Position numbers and translations under genes: made by a program. Positions 24,994 through 33,759 of a stretch of 64,000 nt of DNA are shown piece after piece. Within the stretch, counting starts at the first letter, position 1. Every line of letters starts with the position of its first letter. The stretch is from contig NZ_JAVHJP010000010.1 of assembly GCF_031020795.1 (NCBI RefSeq), positions 1-64,000 on the forward strand. Reading direction: 5' to 3'. The notes below the pieces were generated by a model that saw only the letters and a list, made by a program, of their open reading frames with translations, had not been told where the DNA came from and did no database searches. This DNA is from Hydrogenophaga pseudoflava (GTDB lineage Bacteria > Pseudomonadota > Gammaproteobacteria > Burkholderiales > Burkholderiaceae_C).

Positions 24994-25941
24994 TCAGACC
25001 GCGACCAGCTCGGCCGGCAGCAGGCCCCTGGCGATCAGCGCCGCATCCCAAGGGGGTATCTGCGAGAAAGCGGCAGCAATGTGCTGCACGAACAGCCTGA
25101 GCTTCAAGGATCTGCGCGAGGTGGCCGCGTACACCGCACTCAGCGAGAACGACGACAGCTGGTACGACGGCAGCACCACCTTCAGGTCGCCGTTCAATAT
25201 GTCGGCCCCGGCCACCAGCGTAGGCAGGCAGACGATGCCCGCGTGCTCAAGTGCGTACTCGCGCAGCAGGTGCACGCTGTTGGTCAGGAGCGCCGCGGAA
25301 AGATACATCGTGAGTTCTTCGCCGCCCTGATGGAAAGTCCAGCGGTCGCGGGTCGGATAACCGGAGTACAGGCCTAGCGTGTGGTTGTGAAGATCCCTGG
25401 GCTCCTTGGGCGTGCCATGCGCGCGCAGGTACTTGGGCGTGGCGCAGAAGACGCGCCGCACGGGAAACAGCGGCCGCGAGACCAGTTCCGTCGAGGTGGC
25501 CGGAAATATCTGCAGCGCGCAATCGACGCCCGCCTTGACCGGGTCCACCACCGCGTCGCTGACGATCAGTTCAAGCCGGATGTCCGGGTAGCCGGTCTGG
25601 AATTCGCGCAGCAGCGAAGCGAAATGCCCCAGCACCAGCCCGGTCAACGCATGGACTCGCAACGCACCGGCCGGCTTGGCGCGCACGTCGCGCATCTGGT
25701 CGACGACGTCGTTGGCGCGTCCGACCAGATCGGCGCAATCGTGCAGGAAGGCTTGCCCCAGCTCGCTCAGACGCACGACCCGCGTGCTGCGGTGGAACAG
25801 CGGGGCGCCCAGGTAGTCCTCCAGCTGCTTGATCCGGGTCGTGACCACCGACTTGGCTACGCGCAGCTGACGCGCAGCCTCAGCAAAGCTCTGCGTCTGG
25901 GCCACACGGACGAAAGTCTCGATGTTTTGAAGGCGATCCAT
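24994..25941 (-). CDS. LysR-family regulator of the hydroquinone operon
   Basis: This 315-residue LysR-type regulator has an N-terminal winged helix-turn-helix (about residues 1-60, SFAEAARQLRVAKSVVTTRIKQLE) and a C-terminal periplasmic-binding-like effector domain. It lies upstream of hapC in the same direction, and an inverted repeat in the gap is a likely target. The effector is presumably hydroquinone or a pathway intermediate. The ATG at 25941 fits the family start MDRLQNIETFV; the frame extends to 25989 without family similarity. Confidence 0.8.
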   Translation of the reverse strand: MDRLQNIETFVRVAQTQSFAEAARQLRVAKSVVTTRIKQLEDYLGAPLFHRSTRVVRLSELGQAFLHDCADLVGRANDVVDQMRDVRAKPAGALRVHALTGLVLGHFASLLREFQTGYPDIRLELIVSDAVVDPVKAGVDCALQIFPATSTELVSRPLFPVRRVFCATPKYLRAHGTPKEPRDLHNHTLGLYSGYPTRDRWTFHQGGEELTMYLSAALLTNSVHLLREYALEHAGIVCLPTLVAGADILNGDLKVVLPSYQLSSFSLSAVYAATSRRSLKLRLFVQHIAAAFSQIPPWDAALIARGLLPAELVAV

Positions 25942-26130
25942 CAGGCCACCAGGCTCGCGCCAGCGTTCAGCGCGAGAAGCAGGGTCCATTCAAGTCTGTT
26001 GAAGCGCATCTCCACGGGTCCTTGATTCTTCGATGGGACTGGACCGTCGAACGGGCCTGCTGGAAGAACAGCGTGACAATGATAGGTCGAACAGTTGCGA
26101 GGCGCCCTCGTCGGGTCGTCGCCGATCGCT

Positions 26131-26148
26131 ACCTGCCCAAAGATAGTT
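26131..26148 (+). promoter_or_regulatory. Shared 18-bp operator, copy 1 (flavin reductase promoter)
   Basis: ACCTGCCCAAAGATAGTT matches the shared pattern ACCTnnnnAAAGnnAGGT with one change in the right arm. It ends 33 bases before the ATG of the flavin reductase gene at 26182. It is also in the gap shared with the divergent LysR gene. Confidence 0.55.
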
Positions 26149-26181
26149 GTCGCAGGCCAGACAGGCACCCATAGTGGCGCG

Positions 26182-27192
26182 ATGAATACCGATTCGCCAA
26201 ACAAAGTCCCCGCCACAAGCGATCCGCGCGCCCTGCGCGATGCCTTCGCCACGTTCACCACCGGCGTCACGATCGTGACCACCCGCAACACCGAAGGTGC
26301 GCCATTCGGTGTCACCGTGAACAGCTTCAACTCCGTCTCGCTCGATCCGCCGCTGGTGCTGTGGAGCCTGGCCAAGACATCGCGCAGTCTTGAAGCTTTC
26401 CAGAGCGCCGAGCACTGGGCCGTGCACATCTTGTCTGCCGAGCAGGAGGCGCTGTCGACGCGTTTTGCCCGGTCCAGCGAGAACAAGTTCGAAGGCATCG
26501 AACTGGAGTCCGGCATCCAGGGCACGCCTCTGCTCCCCCTCTGCACAACGCGGCTGCAATGTCGCACCGCCTTCCGCTACGAAGGCGGAGACCACATCAT
26601 CTTCGTTGGCCAGATCGTCGCCTTCGACCGCTCGGACCGTGCCCCCCTGGTCTTTCATGGTGGCAAGTACGCGGTAGCGACCCGCAAGACGCCACCGCTC
26701 ACACTGGCCCCTCGGGAAGGCGCACCCATCGACACCCGTTTCGGCGAAGAATTCTTCGGCTACCTCCTGTGGCGCGCCAGTCAGCAGTTTCATCTGCGCA
26801 TGCAGCCCACGCTGACGGCGCGCGAGCTGACGCAAGAGGAGTTGTTCGTGCTCATACCCCTCTTTCACAAGGACGGCCGCAGCGCCGACGCATTCTGCTC
26901 AACGCTGGCCGACCTCGGCCTCGGCGCGGCGACGTCCGCCATCGACCGCCTGGCCGACCGTGGGTTGATTCGCGTCGAGACCGAGACCCGACGGCTGTTT
27001 CTCACCGCACGTGGCCGCGACGAGGTTCTTCAGGTCTTCGCAATGACCAAAGCGATCGAGTCGGAATGCCTCGGCCAGTTGGGCGACTGGGACAGCGTGT
27101 CGCTGAAGAACCTGCTCAAGCAGTTCATCGTGCTGACCAATCCCGGTCTGCCCCACCCCTGGGACGCGGAAGAGACCGAGCCGCAGGCGTGA
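26182..27192 (+). CDS. Flavin reductase with C-terminal MarR-like domain (C1-type component of a two-component monooxygenase)
   Basis: This 336-residue protein has two parts. Residues 1 to about 170 are a flavin reductase (HpaC/HsaB-like, with FTTGVTIVTT, GVTVNSFNSVSLDPPLV and HGGKY). Residues about 190-336 look like a MarR winged helix (LGAATSAIDRLADRGLIRVE...RRLFLTARGRDEV). The reductase C1 of Acinetobacter baumannii p-hydroxyphenylacetate hydroxylase has this fusion, in which the MarR-like part senses the phenolic substrate and relieves autoinhibition. The partner oxygenase is not adjacent; the group D oxygenase at 57845-59125 is the only candidate in the window and has the same upstream operator. 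The ATG at 26182 is preceded by a modest ribosome binding site. Confidence 0.75.
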   Translation: MNTDSPNKVPATSDPRALRDAFATFTTGVTIVTTRNTEGAPFGVTVNSFNSVSLDPPLVLWSLAKTSRSLEAFQSAEHWAVHILSAEQEALSTRFARSSENKFEGIELESGIQGTPLLPLCTTRLQCRTAFRYEGGDHIIFVGQIVAFDRSDRAPLVFHGGKYAVATRKTPPLTLAPREGAPIDTRFGEEFFGYLLWRASQQFHLRMQPTLTARELTQEELFVLIPLFHKDGRSADAFCSTLADLGLGAATSAIDRLADRGLIRVETETRRLFLTARGRDEVLQVFAMTKAIESECLGQLGDWDSVSLKNLLKQFIVLTNPGLPHPWDAEETEPQA

Positions 27193-27193
27193 A

Positions 27194-29962
27194 TCAGTTG
27201 ACGTAGCCCAGCGCCCGCGCCTTCTCCAGCGCACCCAGGCGCCGGCGCACGCCGAGCTTGTCGTAGATCTGCTGCATGTACCACTTGACCGAACCTTCGG
27301 TCAGGCCCAGTCGATCACCGATTTCCTTGTTGAGCAAGTTGCGCGAGACAAAGCGCAGGATGTCCACCTCGCGTGCGGTCAACGGCTCGATCGGCGCCGC
27401 GCTGTCCCGGATGTCGCGGCCCGACAGTTCGATCGCCGACGCGGCAAGCGACCTCCGGTTGGGCTGCGAGTTCGGCACCGGAGCGCCCAGGGCCTGGCAC
27501 AGGCGCCGGCGCAGGTCGCCAATGGCCACATCGGTCTCGTCCTCGGCGTCGAGCGCCTTGAGCACCAGGGAGCGGATGGGCTCGCCTTCGATGACGAAGG
27601 GGAACACCATGCCGCCGATGGCCGCCTGGCCAAGGGCCTGCCGGATGGTGCGCAAGGCCCCTCGCCCGTCGCCGCCGGCGTATTGGGCCCGCGCGGCCAG
27701 GATGCCCAGTCGCACCTGGGAGGCCACCGCACCGCGCGATTCCGCGAAGACCAGCCAGGCGCGCATCAGCCTCAGCGCCTCAGCGTGGCGCCCAGAGGCC
27801 ATGGCGAGCCGCGCCCACGCCATCGCCATCACTTCGTGCCTCGTGGTCACCGCGTTGCCGGGACGCAGCAGTGCGATGTCTTGTGGCAGCCCTGTGTCCG
27901 AAGCGACCCGCTGAGCACCCAGTATGTCGCCGGCCACCACGGCCTGGCGAATGCGCTCGTGCACGACATGCCAGCGCAGGCGCTCGTACCCGCCCGCCTG
28001 CGCCTGCCCCAAGCCCTCACGCAGCAGCGCCTGCGCCTTGGCCTGGTCGCCATCGTGGGCACACAGGCGAGCCCGGGTCACATACGAGGCGACCAGATCG
28101 TCGATCAGGCCGACACCATGGCCCATGGGCTCGGCCCGCTCGTAACAATCGCGCGCCTCGGGCAGGTCGTAGCGCTCCTGCAGCGCCTCGGCCAGCAGTG
28201 CCAAGGGCATCGCGGCCATGTCCTGGTCTCCCATCACCGCGACGCGCGTGACCAGGGCGAGCGATGCTCGATACTGTTCGATCGCGGCATCGATCTCGCC
28301 GCGCTGCAACAGCGCGGGGCCGAGAATGCAGCCGTGCCAGATCAGCGTGGGTTCGTTCGCCGAACGCAAGATCATCGCGCGCGATCCGACGCTCAATGCC
28401 TCGCAATCGCCCAGGCGGTATTGCTCGCGCCTGGCCAGAAGCAAGGCCATTTGCGCCGTGCCTTCCAGGTAGTAGTCCGCCGATTCGGCTGCCTGCTGCT
28501 GCAACTCGGCGGTCAGCCGCTCGATGCCCGGGATGTCGTCGCTGAACTGCGCAAGCGTCAGCTTGCGATGCAGCAACAAGTACTGCCACTGGCGCAAGCG
28601 CAGCGGATCGACCGACGGATCCTGCGCCATGAGCGACAACTGCGCCGTCACCCCTTCGATCAGCAGCCGGGCTTCGTTGAAACGGCGCTCGCACAGCAGA
28701 TAGAGCGCGCGCCACAACTGTACGCCCGGGTATTCGTTCAGCACTTCGGCCGGCAATGCCTCTGCCCAGGCCACGCTGGCCGAGTAGATGCCGCGGCGGT
28801 TGGTCGTGCTCCAGAAGCGGTCAAGCATGCCTGCGGCCAGGTGGTGGTCCTCGCTGCTCAGGGCATGCCGGATGGCCTCGACGACCAGTCCGTTGTCCGA
28901 ATACCAGATGCTGGCGCGCCGATGCAGCTCGCGTTCAAGCCCGGGCTCACGCTCGCGCAGTTGGCGCTGCAGGAATCCTGCGAACAGGTGATGAAAACGG
29001 TACCAGTGCCGTTCTTCATCGAGCGAGAAGATGAACAGGCTGGACGCTTCCAGCTCATCGACCATTGCACGACCGTCATCACCTTGCGTCAACGCATTGC
29101 ACAAGGCCGGACAGAAGCGGGTGAGAACGCAGATGCGCAGCAGGAAGGACTGCACCGCCGGATCAAGACGGCCAAACACGTCTTCGGACATGAAGGCCGC
29201 CACGTCGCGCTGATCGCCGGTAAGACGGTCAACGAAGCTGCTCTCATCCTCCGCACGCTGAAGCGCGATCGACATCATCTGCAGGCCGGCGGCCCAGCCT
29301 TCGGTGCGCTCATGCGTCAATTGGGCCAGCCGCTCCGAGACCATGCGACCACTGTCTTGCGAGAGCAGCCTGCGTGTGTCCTCCAGCGTGAAACGCATTG
29401 CATTGGCGTCGACCTCCGAGACCCGTCCCAGTGCTCGCAGCCGCGCCAGAGGAAACCCTGGGGCGCTGCGGCTGCCGACGATCCAGCGGACATTGTCTGG
29501 CCCCTCTTTCACCAGCATCGCGAGCAAGCGTTCCGCGGCCGACCCGTGAATGGCGTGCAGATCGTCAAGGAAGACATACACCGGTTCGGCGTGCGCACGC
29601 AGTGCGTGGTCGAACATGGCTGTGACACGACCGAACCAACGGCTCTCGATCACACTGCCACCGGATTCGATCAGCTCCGGCACGCCCACACCACGGGCGA
29701 TCAGGACCGCACGCAGGTGACCTACCAGTTCGGCGACCGATCCGTCGAACTCGTTCAGGCTGAGCCATACCGCCGTGCGTGACCGCTGCGTCAGGCTCCA
29801 ATAGCACTCCACCATCAGCGTGGACTTGCCATAGCCCGCTGGCGCCTTGATCAGCACCAGCCGCCGCGCCTCGATATCCCGCAGCACGGTCTGGCTGGCG
29901 CTGCGGGAGATCAACTCGCCTTCACGGCGTGGCGGAAAAAGTCGCGTTTCGAGCACATCCAT
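27194..29962 (-). CDS. MalT-type LuxR-family ATP-dependent transcriptional activator
   Basis: The 922-residue protein has the layout of large LAL/MalT regulators: a Walker A motif APAGYGKST (residues 40-48) in an N-terminal NTPase, a long helical TPR-like sensor region, and a C-terminal LuxR helix-turn-helix (LTAREVDILRFVSRNLLNKE..., about residues 850-915). Such proteins activate catabolic operons after binding a small effector and ATP. It is the only regulator of this class in the window, and its own promoter lacks the shared 18-bp site. I infer that it controls the seven-site regulon described in the findings. The ATG at 29962 follows GGAGACAACT. Confidence 0.8.
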   Translation of the reverse strand: MDVLETRLFPPRREGELISRSASQTVLRDIEARRLVLIKAPAGYGKSTLMVECYWSLTQRSRTAVWLSLNEFDGSVAELVGHLRAVLIARGVGVPELIESGGSVIESRWFGRVTAMFDHALRAHAEPVYVFLDDLHAIHGSAAERLLAMLVKEGPDNVRWIVGSRSAPGFPLARLRALGRVSEVDANAMRFTLEDTRRLLSQDSGRMVSERLAQLTHERTEGWAAGLQMMSIALQRAEDESSFVDRLTGDQRDVAAFMSEDVFGRLDPAVQSFLLRICVLTRFCPALCNALTQGDDGRAMVDELEASSLFIFSLDEERHWYRFHHLFAGFLQRQLREREPGLERELHRRASIWYSDNGLVVEAIRHALSSEDHHLAAGMLDRFWSTTNRRGIYSASVAWAEALPAEVLNEYPGVQLWRALYLLCERRFNEARLLIEGVTAQLSLMAQDPSVDPLRLRQWQYLLLHRKLTLAQFSDDIPGIERLTAELQQQAAESADYYLEGTAQMALLLARREQYRLGDCEALSVGSRAMILRSANEPTLIWHGCILGPALLQRGEIDAAIEQYRASLALVTRVAVMGDQDMAAMPLALLAEALQERYDLPEARDCYERAEPMGHGVGLIDDLVASYVTRARLCAHDGDQAKAQALLREGLGQAQAGGYERLRWHVVHERIRQAVVAGDILGAQRVASDTGLPQDIALLRPGNAVTTRHEVMAMAWARLAMASGRHAEALRLMRAWLVFAESRGAVASQVRLGILAARAQYAGGDGRGALRTIRQALGQAAIGGMVFPFVIEGEPIRSLVLKALDAEDETDVAIGDLRRRLCQALGAPVPNSQPNRRSLAASAIELSGRDIRDSAAPIEPLTAREVDILRFVSRNLLNKEIGDRLGLTEGSVKWYMQQIYDKLGVRRRLGALEKARALGYVN

Positions 29963-30100
29963 AGTTGTCTCCAGGGGCACGTGCGATTCGCCGGTGACGT
30001 CTCTCGCATCAGCGACGACGTCGATCTCGTTTTGATTTTTGTCAACCTCGCTTGATTATTATTGGTAACGAATCTCGGGTTTGCCATGCTCGTATTCCCT

Positions 30101-30160
30101 CACCCCATCGGTCTGGAGGGCATGCTGCGGACGTACTTCGTGCTGCACTGGTTCAACCCG
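30101..30160 (+). mobile_element. Relic of an IS5-type transposase (N-terminal fragment)
   Basis: The forward frame reads HPIGLEGMLRTYFVLHWFNP, which closely resembles the conserved N-terminal segment of IS5-family transposases (PxxxERMLRIYFLQHWFNLSDP). The similarity stops abruptly at about 30160, and no remaining transposase or inverted repeat is visible before the HxlR gene at 30197. It lies in the lower-GC gap after the LuxR-type gene. Confidence 0.55.
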
Positions 30161-30196
30161 GCCGGTCAAACCCGCGGGGAGACACTGCTGAACCGT

Positions 30197-30583
30197 TCAC
30201 AAAGCCTGTGCTGGGGTGGGAGCCTGATAAGCGCTCCGGGCAGCCCGCACCTGCTCGTGGTGGGTCTGCGCCCATTGAAGCAAGCCGTGCAACGGCACCA
30301 GGAAGGATTTGCCCAGGGCAGTGAGCTCGTAGTCGACACGGGGCGGAACCGTGGGGTGCACGATTCTCAGCACCAGTCCGTCCTGTTCAAGCCTGCGAAG
30401 CGTTTGGGCGAGCATCCGTTGAGAAATGTCCTGCACTTTGGAGCGCAGGACGGTGAACCTCAGCGTTCCCCATTCTTCGAGGGTGAAGAGGACGAGCAGG
30501 GTCCACCGGTCTCCGGTGCGCTCAAGCACATCGCGAATCGGGCAGCGTTCGGCGTAGGGGTCTTTGGACTTGTGCAGGCTCAT
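30197..30583 (-). CDS. HxlR-family transcriptional regulator
   Basis: The 128-residue protein is a winged-helix HxlR-type repressor (CPIRDVLERTGDRWTLLVLF, then DISQRMLAQTLRRLEQDGLV). A cysteine sits at the start of the DNA-binding region (ERCPI), as in redox- or quinone-sensing members. It diverges from a YtfG-like quinone reductase, like ytfH and ytfG (qorB) of E. coli. Two palindromes in the shared gap (30603-30620 and 30679-30694) are candidate operators. The ATG at 30583 follows AGAGGAACCGGT; the frame is open to 30601. Confidence 0.8.
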   Translation of the reverse strand: MSLHKSKDPYAERCPIRDVLERTGDRWTLLVLFTLEEWGTLRFTVLRSKVQDISQRMLAQTLRRLEQDGLVLRIVHPTVPPRVDYELTALGKSFLVPLHGLLQWAQTHHEQVRAARSAYQAPTPAQAL

Positions 30584-30602
30584 ACCGGTTCCTCTGTTCA
30601 AT

Positions 30603-30620
30603 GGTTACTCGCAGGTAACC
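30603..30620. promoter_or_regulatory. Palindrome near the HxlR gene start
   Basis: GGTTAC and GTAACC form perfect arms around a 6-base spacer (TCGCAG). It lies 19 bases upstream of the HxlR start codon, a position suited to autoregulation. Confidence 0.45.
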
Positions 30621-30678
30621 TGGTGACGTTCAGCTCCCTTCTTGCGCTCCGTGGACAGGATGATGCAACATTTGGGAA

Positions 30679-30694
30679 CCAACTTACAAGTTGG
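30679..30694. promoter_or_regulatory. Palindrome upstream of the quinone reductase gene
   Basis: CCAACTT and AAGTTGG form perfect 7-base arms around a 2-base spacer, 63 bases upstream of the quinone reductase ATG at 30758. This is a likely operator for the divergently encoded HxlR protein. Confidence 0.45.
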
Positions 30695-30757
30695 AATCAA
30701 CTCTCAAATAGTAACTATCAATACGGCCTGCTCGGCGGGTCGACCATGGAGTGATAC

Positions 30758-31651
30758 ATGTCTCAAAAGCTTCTCGTGACGGGTGCATCAGGTCAGTTGG
30801 GTCAGCGGGTCCTTCACCATCTCCTGAACACCATTGGTGTTCAGCCAGCAGACATCGTGGCGACCACCCGCAAACCGGAGTCGCTGGCTGCTCTGGCAGC
30901 CAGGGGAGTCTCGGTGCGCGCCGCCAACTTTGACGACGCCCAGTCGCTGGAACAGGCGTTTGCAGGCGTCGACCGGTTGCTGCTCGTCAGCACGGACGCA
31001 CTGGATCGCCCAGGCCTGCGGCTCACGCAACATCGCAATGCGGTGAATGCGGCGAAAAAAGCCGGCGTGAACCACGTGGTCTATACCTCGATGCCGAACC
31101 CCGAGACCTCATTGGTCCTGTTTGCTCCGGACCACGCCGGAACGGAAGCAGCACTCGCTGCCAGCAGCCTCCCCGGCTGGACGGTGCTGCGGAATCACTG
31201 GTACTTCGAAAACCTGTTCCAGAGCTTGCCATCCGTTCTTGCCGCAGGCGGGCAATGGTTCAGCGCCGCTGGTGACGGAAAGCTGGCGAACATCTCCCGC
31301 GACGACCTTGCCCGCGCCGCAGCGGTCGTCCTGGCGGGTTCTGCAGGGGGCAAGAACGTGTACACCCTCAGCGGAGAAGAGGCCCTGACGACCGCCGAAC
31401 AGGCAAAAGCGATCGGCGCTTCGATCGGCCGGAACATCGCCGTCATTCCGGTGCCGGTTGAAGGACTGGTGCAGGGAATGATGGGCGCTGGCTTGCCAGA
31501 GCCGATCGCCAGGCTGTTCGCATCGTTCGATGCCAACACCGCCGCAGGCCAGGTCGGGAACGTGACAGAGGACTACCGCCGCATCACCGGCCTTGCACCA
31601 CAGACCTTCGCGGAGTGGCTGGCAGCGAACAAGCCCGCGCTTGCAGGCTGA
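30758..31651 (+). CDS. qorB: NmrA-like NAD(P)H:quinone oxidoreductase (YtfG/QorB type)
   Basis: The 297-residue protein has an N-terminal Rossmann motif LVTGASGQLGQRV (residues 5-17) and the NmrA/SDRa fold of E. coli YtfG (QorB). It likely reduces quinones with NADPH. It is divergent from an HxlR gene, the same layout as in E. coli. Hydroquinone metabolism encoded in the window would generate benzoquinones by autoxidation, so protection from quinone stress is a reasonable role. The ATG at 30758 is preceded by TGGAGTGATAC. Confidence 0.8.
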   Translation: MSQKLLVTGASGQLGQRVLHHLLNTIGVQPADIVATTRKPESLAALAARGVSVRAANFDDAQSLEQAFAGVDRLLLVSTDALDRPGLRLTQHRNAVNAAKKAGVNHVVYTSMPNPETSLVLFAPDHAGTEAALAASSLPGWTVLRNHWYFENLFQSLPSVLAAGGQWFSAAGDGKLANISRDDLARAAAVVLAGSAGGKNVYTLSGEEALTTAEQAKAIGASIGRNIAVIPVPVEGLVQGMMGAGLPEPIARLFASFDANTAAGQVGNVTEDYRRITGLAPQTFAEWLAANKPALAG

Positions 31652-31660
31652 TGCTCGCCG

Positions 31661-31690
31661 GCAGTGGGCCAGCTTCCGCGGGTCCACTGC
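31661..31690. terminator. Hairpin between convergent qorB and SDR genes
   Basis: GCAGTGG (31661-31667) pairs with CCACTGC (31684-31690), with further CC/GG pairing inside the loop. There is no T run. It lies in the convergent gap, where termination is expected. Confidence 0.35.
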
Positions 31691-31758
31691 CCTGCCTTCC
31701 AGGCCAAGCATGGCGACGTCGCCGTGCAGACCATGGGTGATGCGTGCGGGCGCCGGAC

Positions 31759-32661
31759 TCAGCCGTCCTGCTTCAGGCTGGCCTTGGCCGCCGCGACGGC
31801 CTGGCGCCGGCCGTTTTCGATGGCCAGCCGGGCCGCCGCCTCGGGGCCGGGGGCGGGCGGGAATGCCGCCAGGATCTCGTCAAAGATTTCAGCAAGCTCG
31901 TCGCGGAACTCGCCATGGGTCAGGATGTAGGCCTCGTTCGCGGCGATGCCCTGCAGGGCGCGCCGGCCGATCACGATCGGATCGACCCCGGCGTCGAACA
32001 GGTTGACCGGCGGGGCCCCGAACGGCGTGGCTCCTTGCGCGCCAGCCGCCACCGGCGACAGCTCGGCGCCGGTCTGGATCATCCCGGTCTTGACCAGGCC
32101 CGGGCACAGCACCGACACGCCCACGCCGCTGCCGGCCAGCGCGATGCGCAAGGAATCGCTGAAGCCGCGTGCGGCGAACTTGCTCGTCGCATAGATGCCG
32201 CCGGGGGCAGGCATCGGAATCAGTCCGGCCATCGACGAGGTGTTGAGGATGTGCGCCCCCTCGCCGTGCGCACGCAGCTTCGGCAGGAAGCTCTTGACGC
32301 CGTTGATCAGGCCGAACAGGTTGACACCCAGCACCCAGTCCCACTCTTCGTAGCCGGCCTCGTGCATCGGCGTGATGCCGCCGACACCGGCGTTGTTGCA
32401 CAGCACGTGCACCTTGCCGAACACCTCGACCACCTCATCGGCGGCGCGGGCCATCTGCGCCCGGTCGGTGACGTCCACCTCCATCAGGTGGTAGCGCCCC
32501 GCGGCCGGACCGAGCCCGGCTGCGGCGGCTTCCAGCGCAGCGCGGCGCACGTCGGCCAGCACCACTTTCATGCCGGCTTCCAGAAAGGCCTGCGCCAGCC
32601 CCAGGCCGATGCCGCTGGCGGCGCCGGTGATGAAAGCCACTCTGCCTTGCATATTTCTCAT
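31759..32661 (-). CDS. Short-chain dehydrogenase/reductase
   Basis: This 300-residue classical SDR has the cofactor motif TGAASGIGLGLA (about 13-24), NNAG near residue 90, Ser in NTSSMAG and the YATSK active-site pair. An acidic residue after the second strand (LADVRR) favours NAD over NADP. It is divergent from the flavocytochrome operon across a gap that contains a copy of the shared operator. It could oxidise the benzylic alcohol made by that flavocytochrome to a ketone. This is an inference from position. The ATG at 32661 follows AAGGAAGTTTCGA. Confidence 0.75.
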   Translation of the reverse strand: MRNMQGRVAFITGAASGIGLGLAQAFLEAGMKVVLADVRRAALEAAAAGLGPAAGRYHLMEVDVTDRAQMARAADEVVEVFGKVHVLCNNAGVGGITPMHEAGYEEWDWVLGVNLFGLINGVKSFLPKLRAHGEGAHILNTSSMAGLIPMPAPGGIYATSKFAARGFSDSLRIALAGSGVGVSVLCPGLVKTGMIQTGAELSPVAAGAQGATPFGAPPVNLFDAGVDPIVIGRRALQGIAANEAYILTHGEFRDELAEIFDEILAAFPPAPGPEAAARLAIENGRRQAVAAAKASLKQDG

Positions 32662-32807
32662 TCGAAACTTCCTTGTGTAGGGATCATCGGGTGGATCGTC
32701 CTTGAGGCCCGCGTTGCGCGCGATTCAACGCACGTTCGCGGGCCGGGTCGGGTGTGGCCCGAGCAGGGACTGTTGCTGCCATGGTGAAGGGCTTGAACGT
32801 CGGGTGC

Positions 32808-32825
32808 ACCTATCCAAAGGCAGGT
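32808..32825 (+). promoter_or_regulatory. Shared 18-bp operator, copy 2 (flavocytochrome promoter)
   Basis: ACCTATCCAAAGGCAGGT has ACCT and AGGT arms around a central AAAG. It ends 49 bases before the cytochrome gene start at 32875 and lies in the gap shared with the divergent SDR gene. Confidence 0.65.
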
Positions 32826-32874
32826 GGCGACGGCACGCTTGCCGCCTAAGGTCTTGTTCATGAGGAGACTTCAC

Positions 32875-33231
32875 ATGAACCACATCGAAGGCGCCGTGCG
32901 GGTCTTGGCCCTGAGCTTCGCACTGTGCGGTCCGGCGGCGGCCCAGTCGGCCGGCCAGTGGCGGTCCGCCGAAGCCATCTACGGCAAGGTCTGCGCCCGC
33001 TGTCACGAAACGCACGTGGCGCCGCGCCTGCTCGGGCGCAAGTTGCCGGCGGCGTACGTGCGCCAGACCGTGCTGACGGGTATGCGGGCCATGCCGGCGT
33101 TCCGGCCCACCGATTTCAGCGAAGAAGAGTTGGCGGCGCTGGGCCGGCTGGTGGAGCAGCAGCCCGCGCCCTGGACCGGGCGCGACCATCTTCCCGCCAA
33201 AGAGCGGGCCGTATCGGGAGCGCAGCCGTGA
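32875..33231 (+). CDS. pchC: Cytochrome c subunit of a p-cresol methylhydroxylase-like flavocytochrome
   Basis: The 118-residue protein has a signal peptide (to about residue 23, GPAAAQS), one heme-binding CARCH motif near residues 41-45 and a likely axial Met in MRAMPAF. Small cytochromes of this kind form the electron-accepting subunit of p-cresol methylhydroxylase (PchC) and eugenol hydroxylase (EhyA). The order cytochrome, unknown Tat protein, flavoprotein is that of pchC-pchX-pchF. Its stop overlaps the next GTG start. The ATG at 32875 is preceded by TGAGGAGACTTCAC. Confidence 0.75.
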   Translation: MNHIEGAVRVLALSFALCGPAAAQSAGQWRSAEAIYGKVCARCHETHVAPRLLGRKLPAAYVRQTVLTGMRAMPAFRPTDFSEEELAALGRLVEQQPAPWTGRDHLPAKERAVSGAQP

Positions 33232-33737
33232 CACTGACACGCCGCCACTGTTTGCTCGCCGGTGCCGCCATCGCGCTGCCCCTGCCCTGGCTGCCGTCCT
33301 CGGCCATCGCCGCCACCCGCTTGCGCTGGGTCGCCCACAGCTGTGCGCCGGCGGCGGCGTTTGCCCGGGGCATCGCGGCCACGGCCGGCCCCGTCCGCGC
33401 GCTGACGCTTCCCGGGCTGGACGGCCATGCAGCCTGGCGCCTGGACGCCTCGGTCGATCGGCTGCACGGCGCTCGCGGCGACGTGCTGCTGGGTTTGCTG
33501 CCACTGGCGCAGGCCTGGCGCTTTGAAGCCGCCGTGCTGGAGCTGGCCGGCGCCTGGCTGAGCCGCGACGAGCACGTGCTGCCAAGCAGCGAGGCGAGCG
33601 GGCCGGCCCGGCTCGGCGCCAACCTCGCTCAGCTCGCCCTGCACCCGGGCGAACCGCGCGCCGCACAGCCGGGCGCCGACCTGTTCATACCCCACCCGCC
33701 GCAAAGCCGCTTCCTGAGCTTTGCTGTCCGAATCTGA
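33228..33737 (+). CDS. pchX: PchX-like exported protein of unknown function
   Basis: The 169-residue protein starts at a GTG overlapping the cytochrome stop (GTGA). It has a twin-arginine-like signal (TLTRRHCLLAGAAIALPLPW, ending SAIA near residue 28). The mature part has no recognised catalytic motif. A gene of similar size and position, pchX, is known between the cytochrome and flavoprotein genes of p-cresol methylhydroxylase clusters, function unclear. It may assist assembly or heme/flavin maturation. The name rests on position and general features, not on a confident alignment. Confidence 0.5.
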   Translation: MTLTRRHCLLAGAAIALPLPWLPSSAIAATRLRWVAHSCAPAAAFARGIAATAGPVRALTLPGLDGHAAWRLDASVDRLHGARGDVLLGLLPLAQAWRFEAAVLELAGAWLSRDEHVLPSSEASGPARLGANLAQLALHPGEPRAAQPGADLFIPHPPQSRFLSFAVRI

Positions 33738-33759
33738 CCCAACGCATAGAGCCTGCACC

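Noticed and set aside
27683..29782. Open frame of about 700 codons opposite the LuxR-type gene
   Set aside because: The composition is that of a reverse-frame shadow and the opposite strand has Walker A and LuxR helix-turn-helix motifs.
30062..30754. Forward open frame running through the gap and across the HxlR gene
   Set aside because: Only the first 20-30 codons have transposase similarity; the rest is antisense to the HxlR gene.
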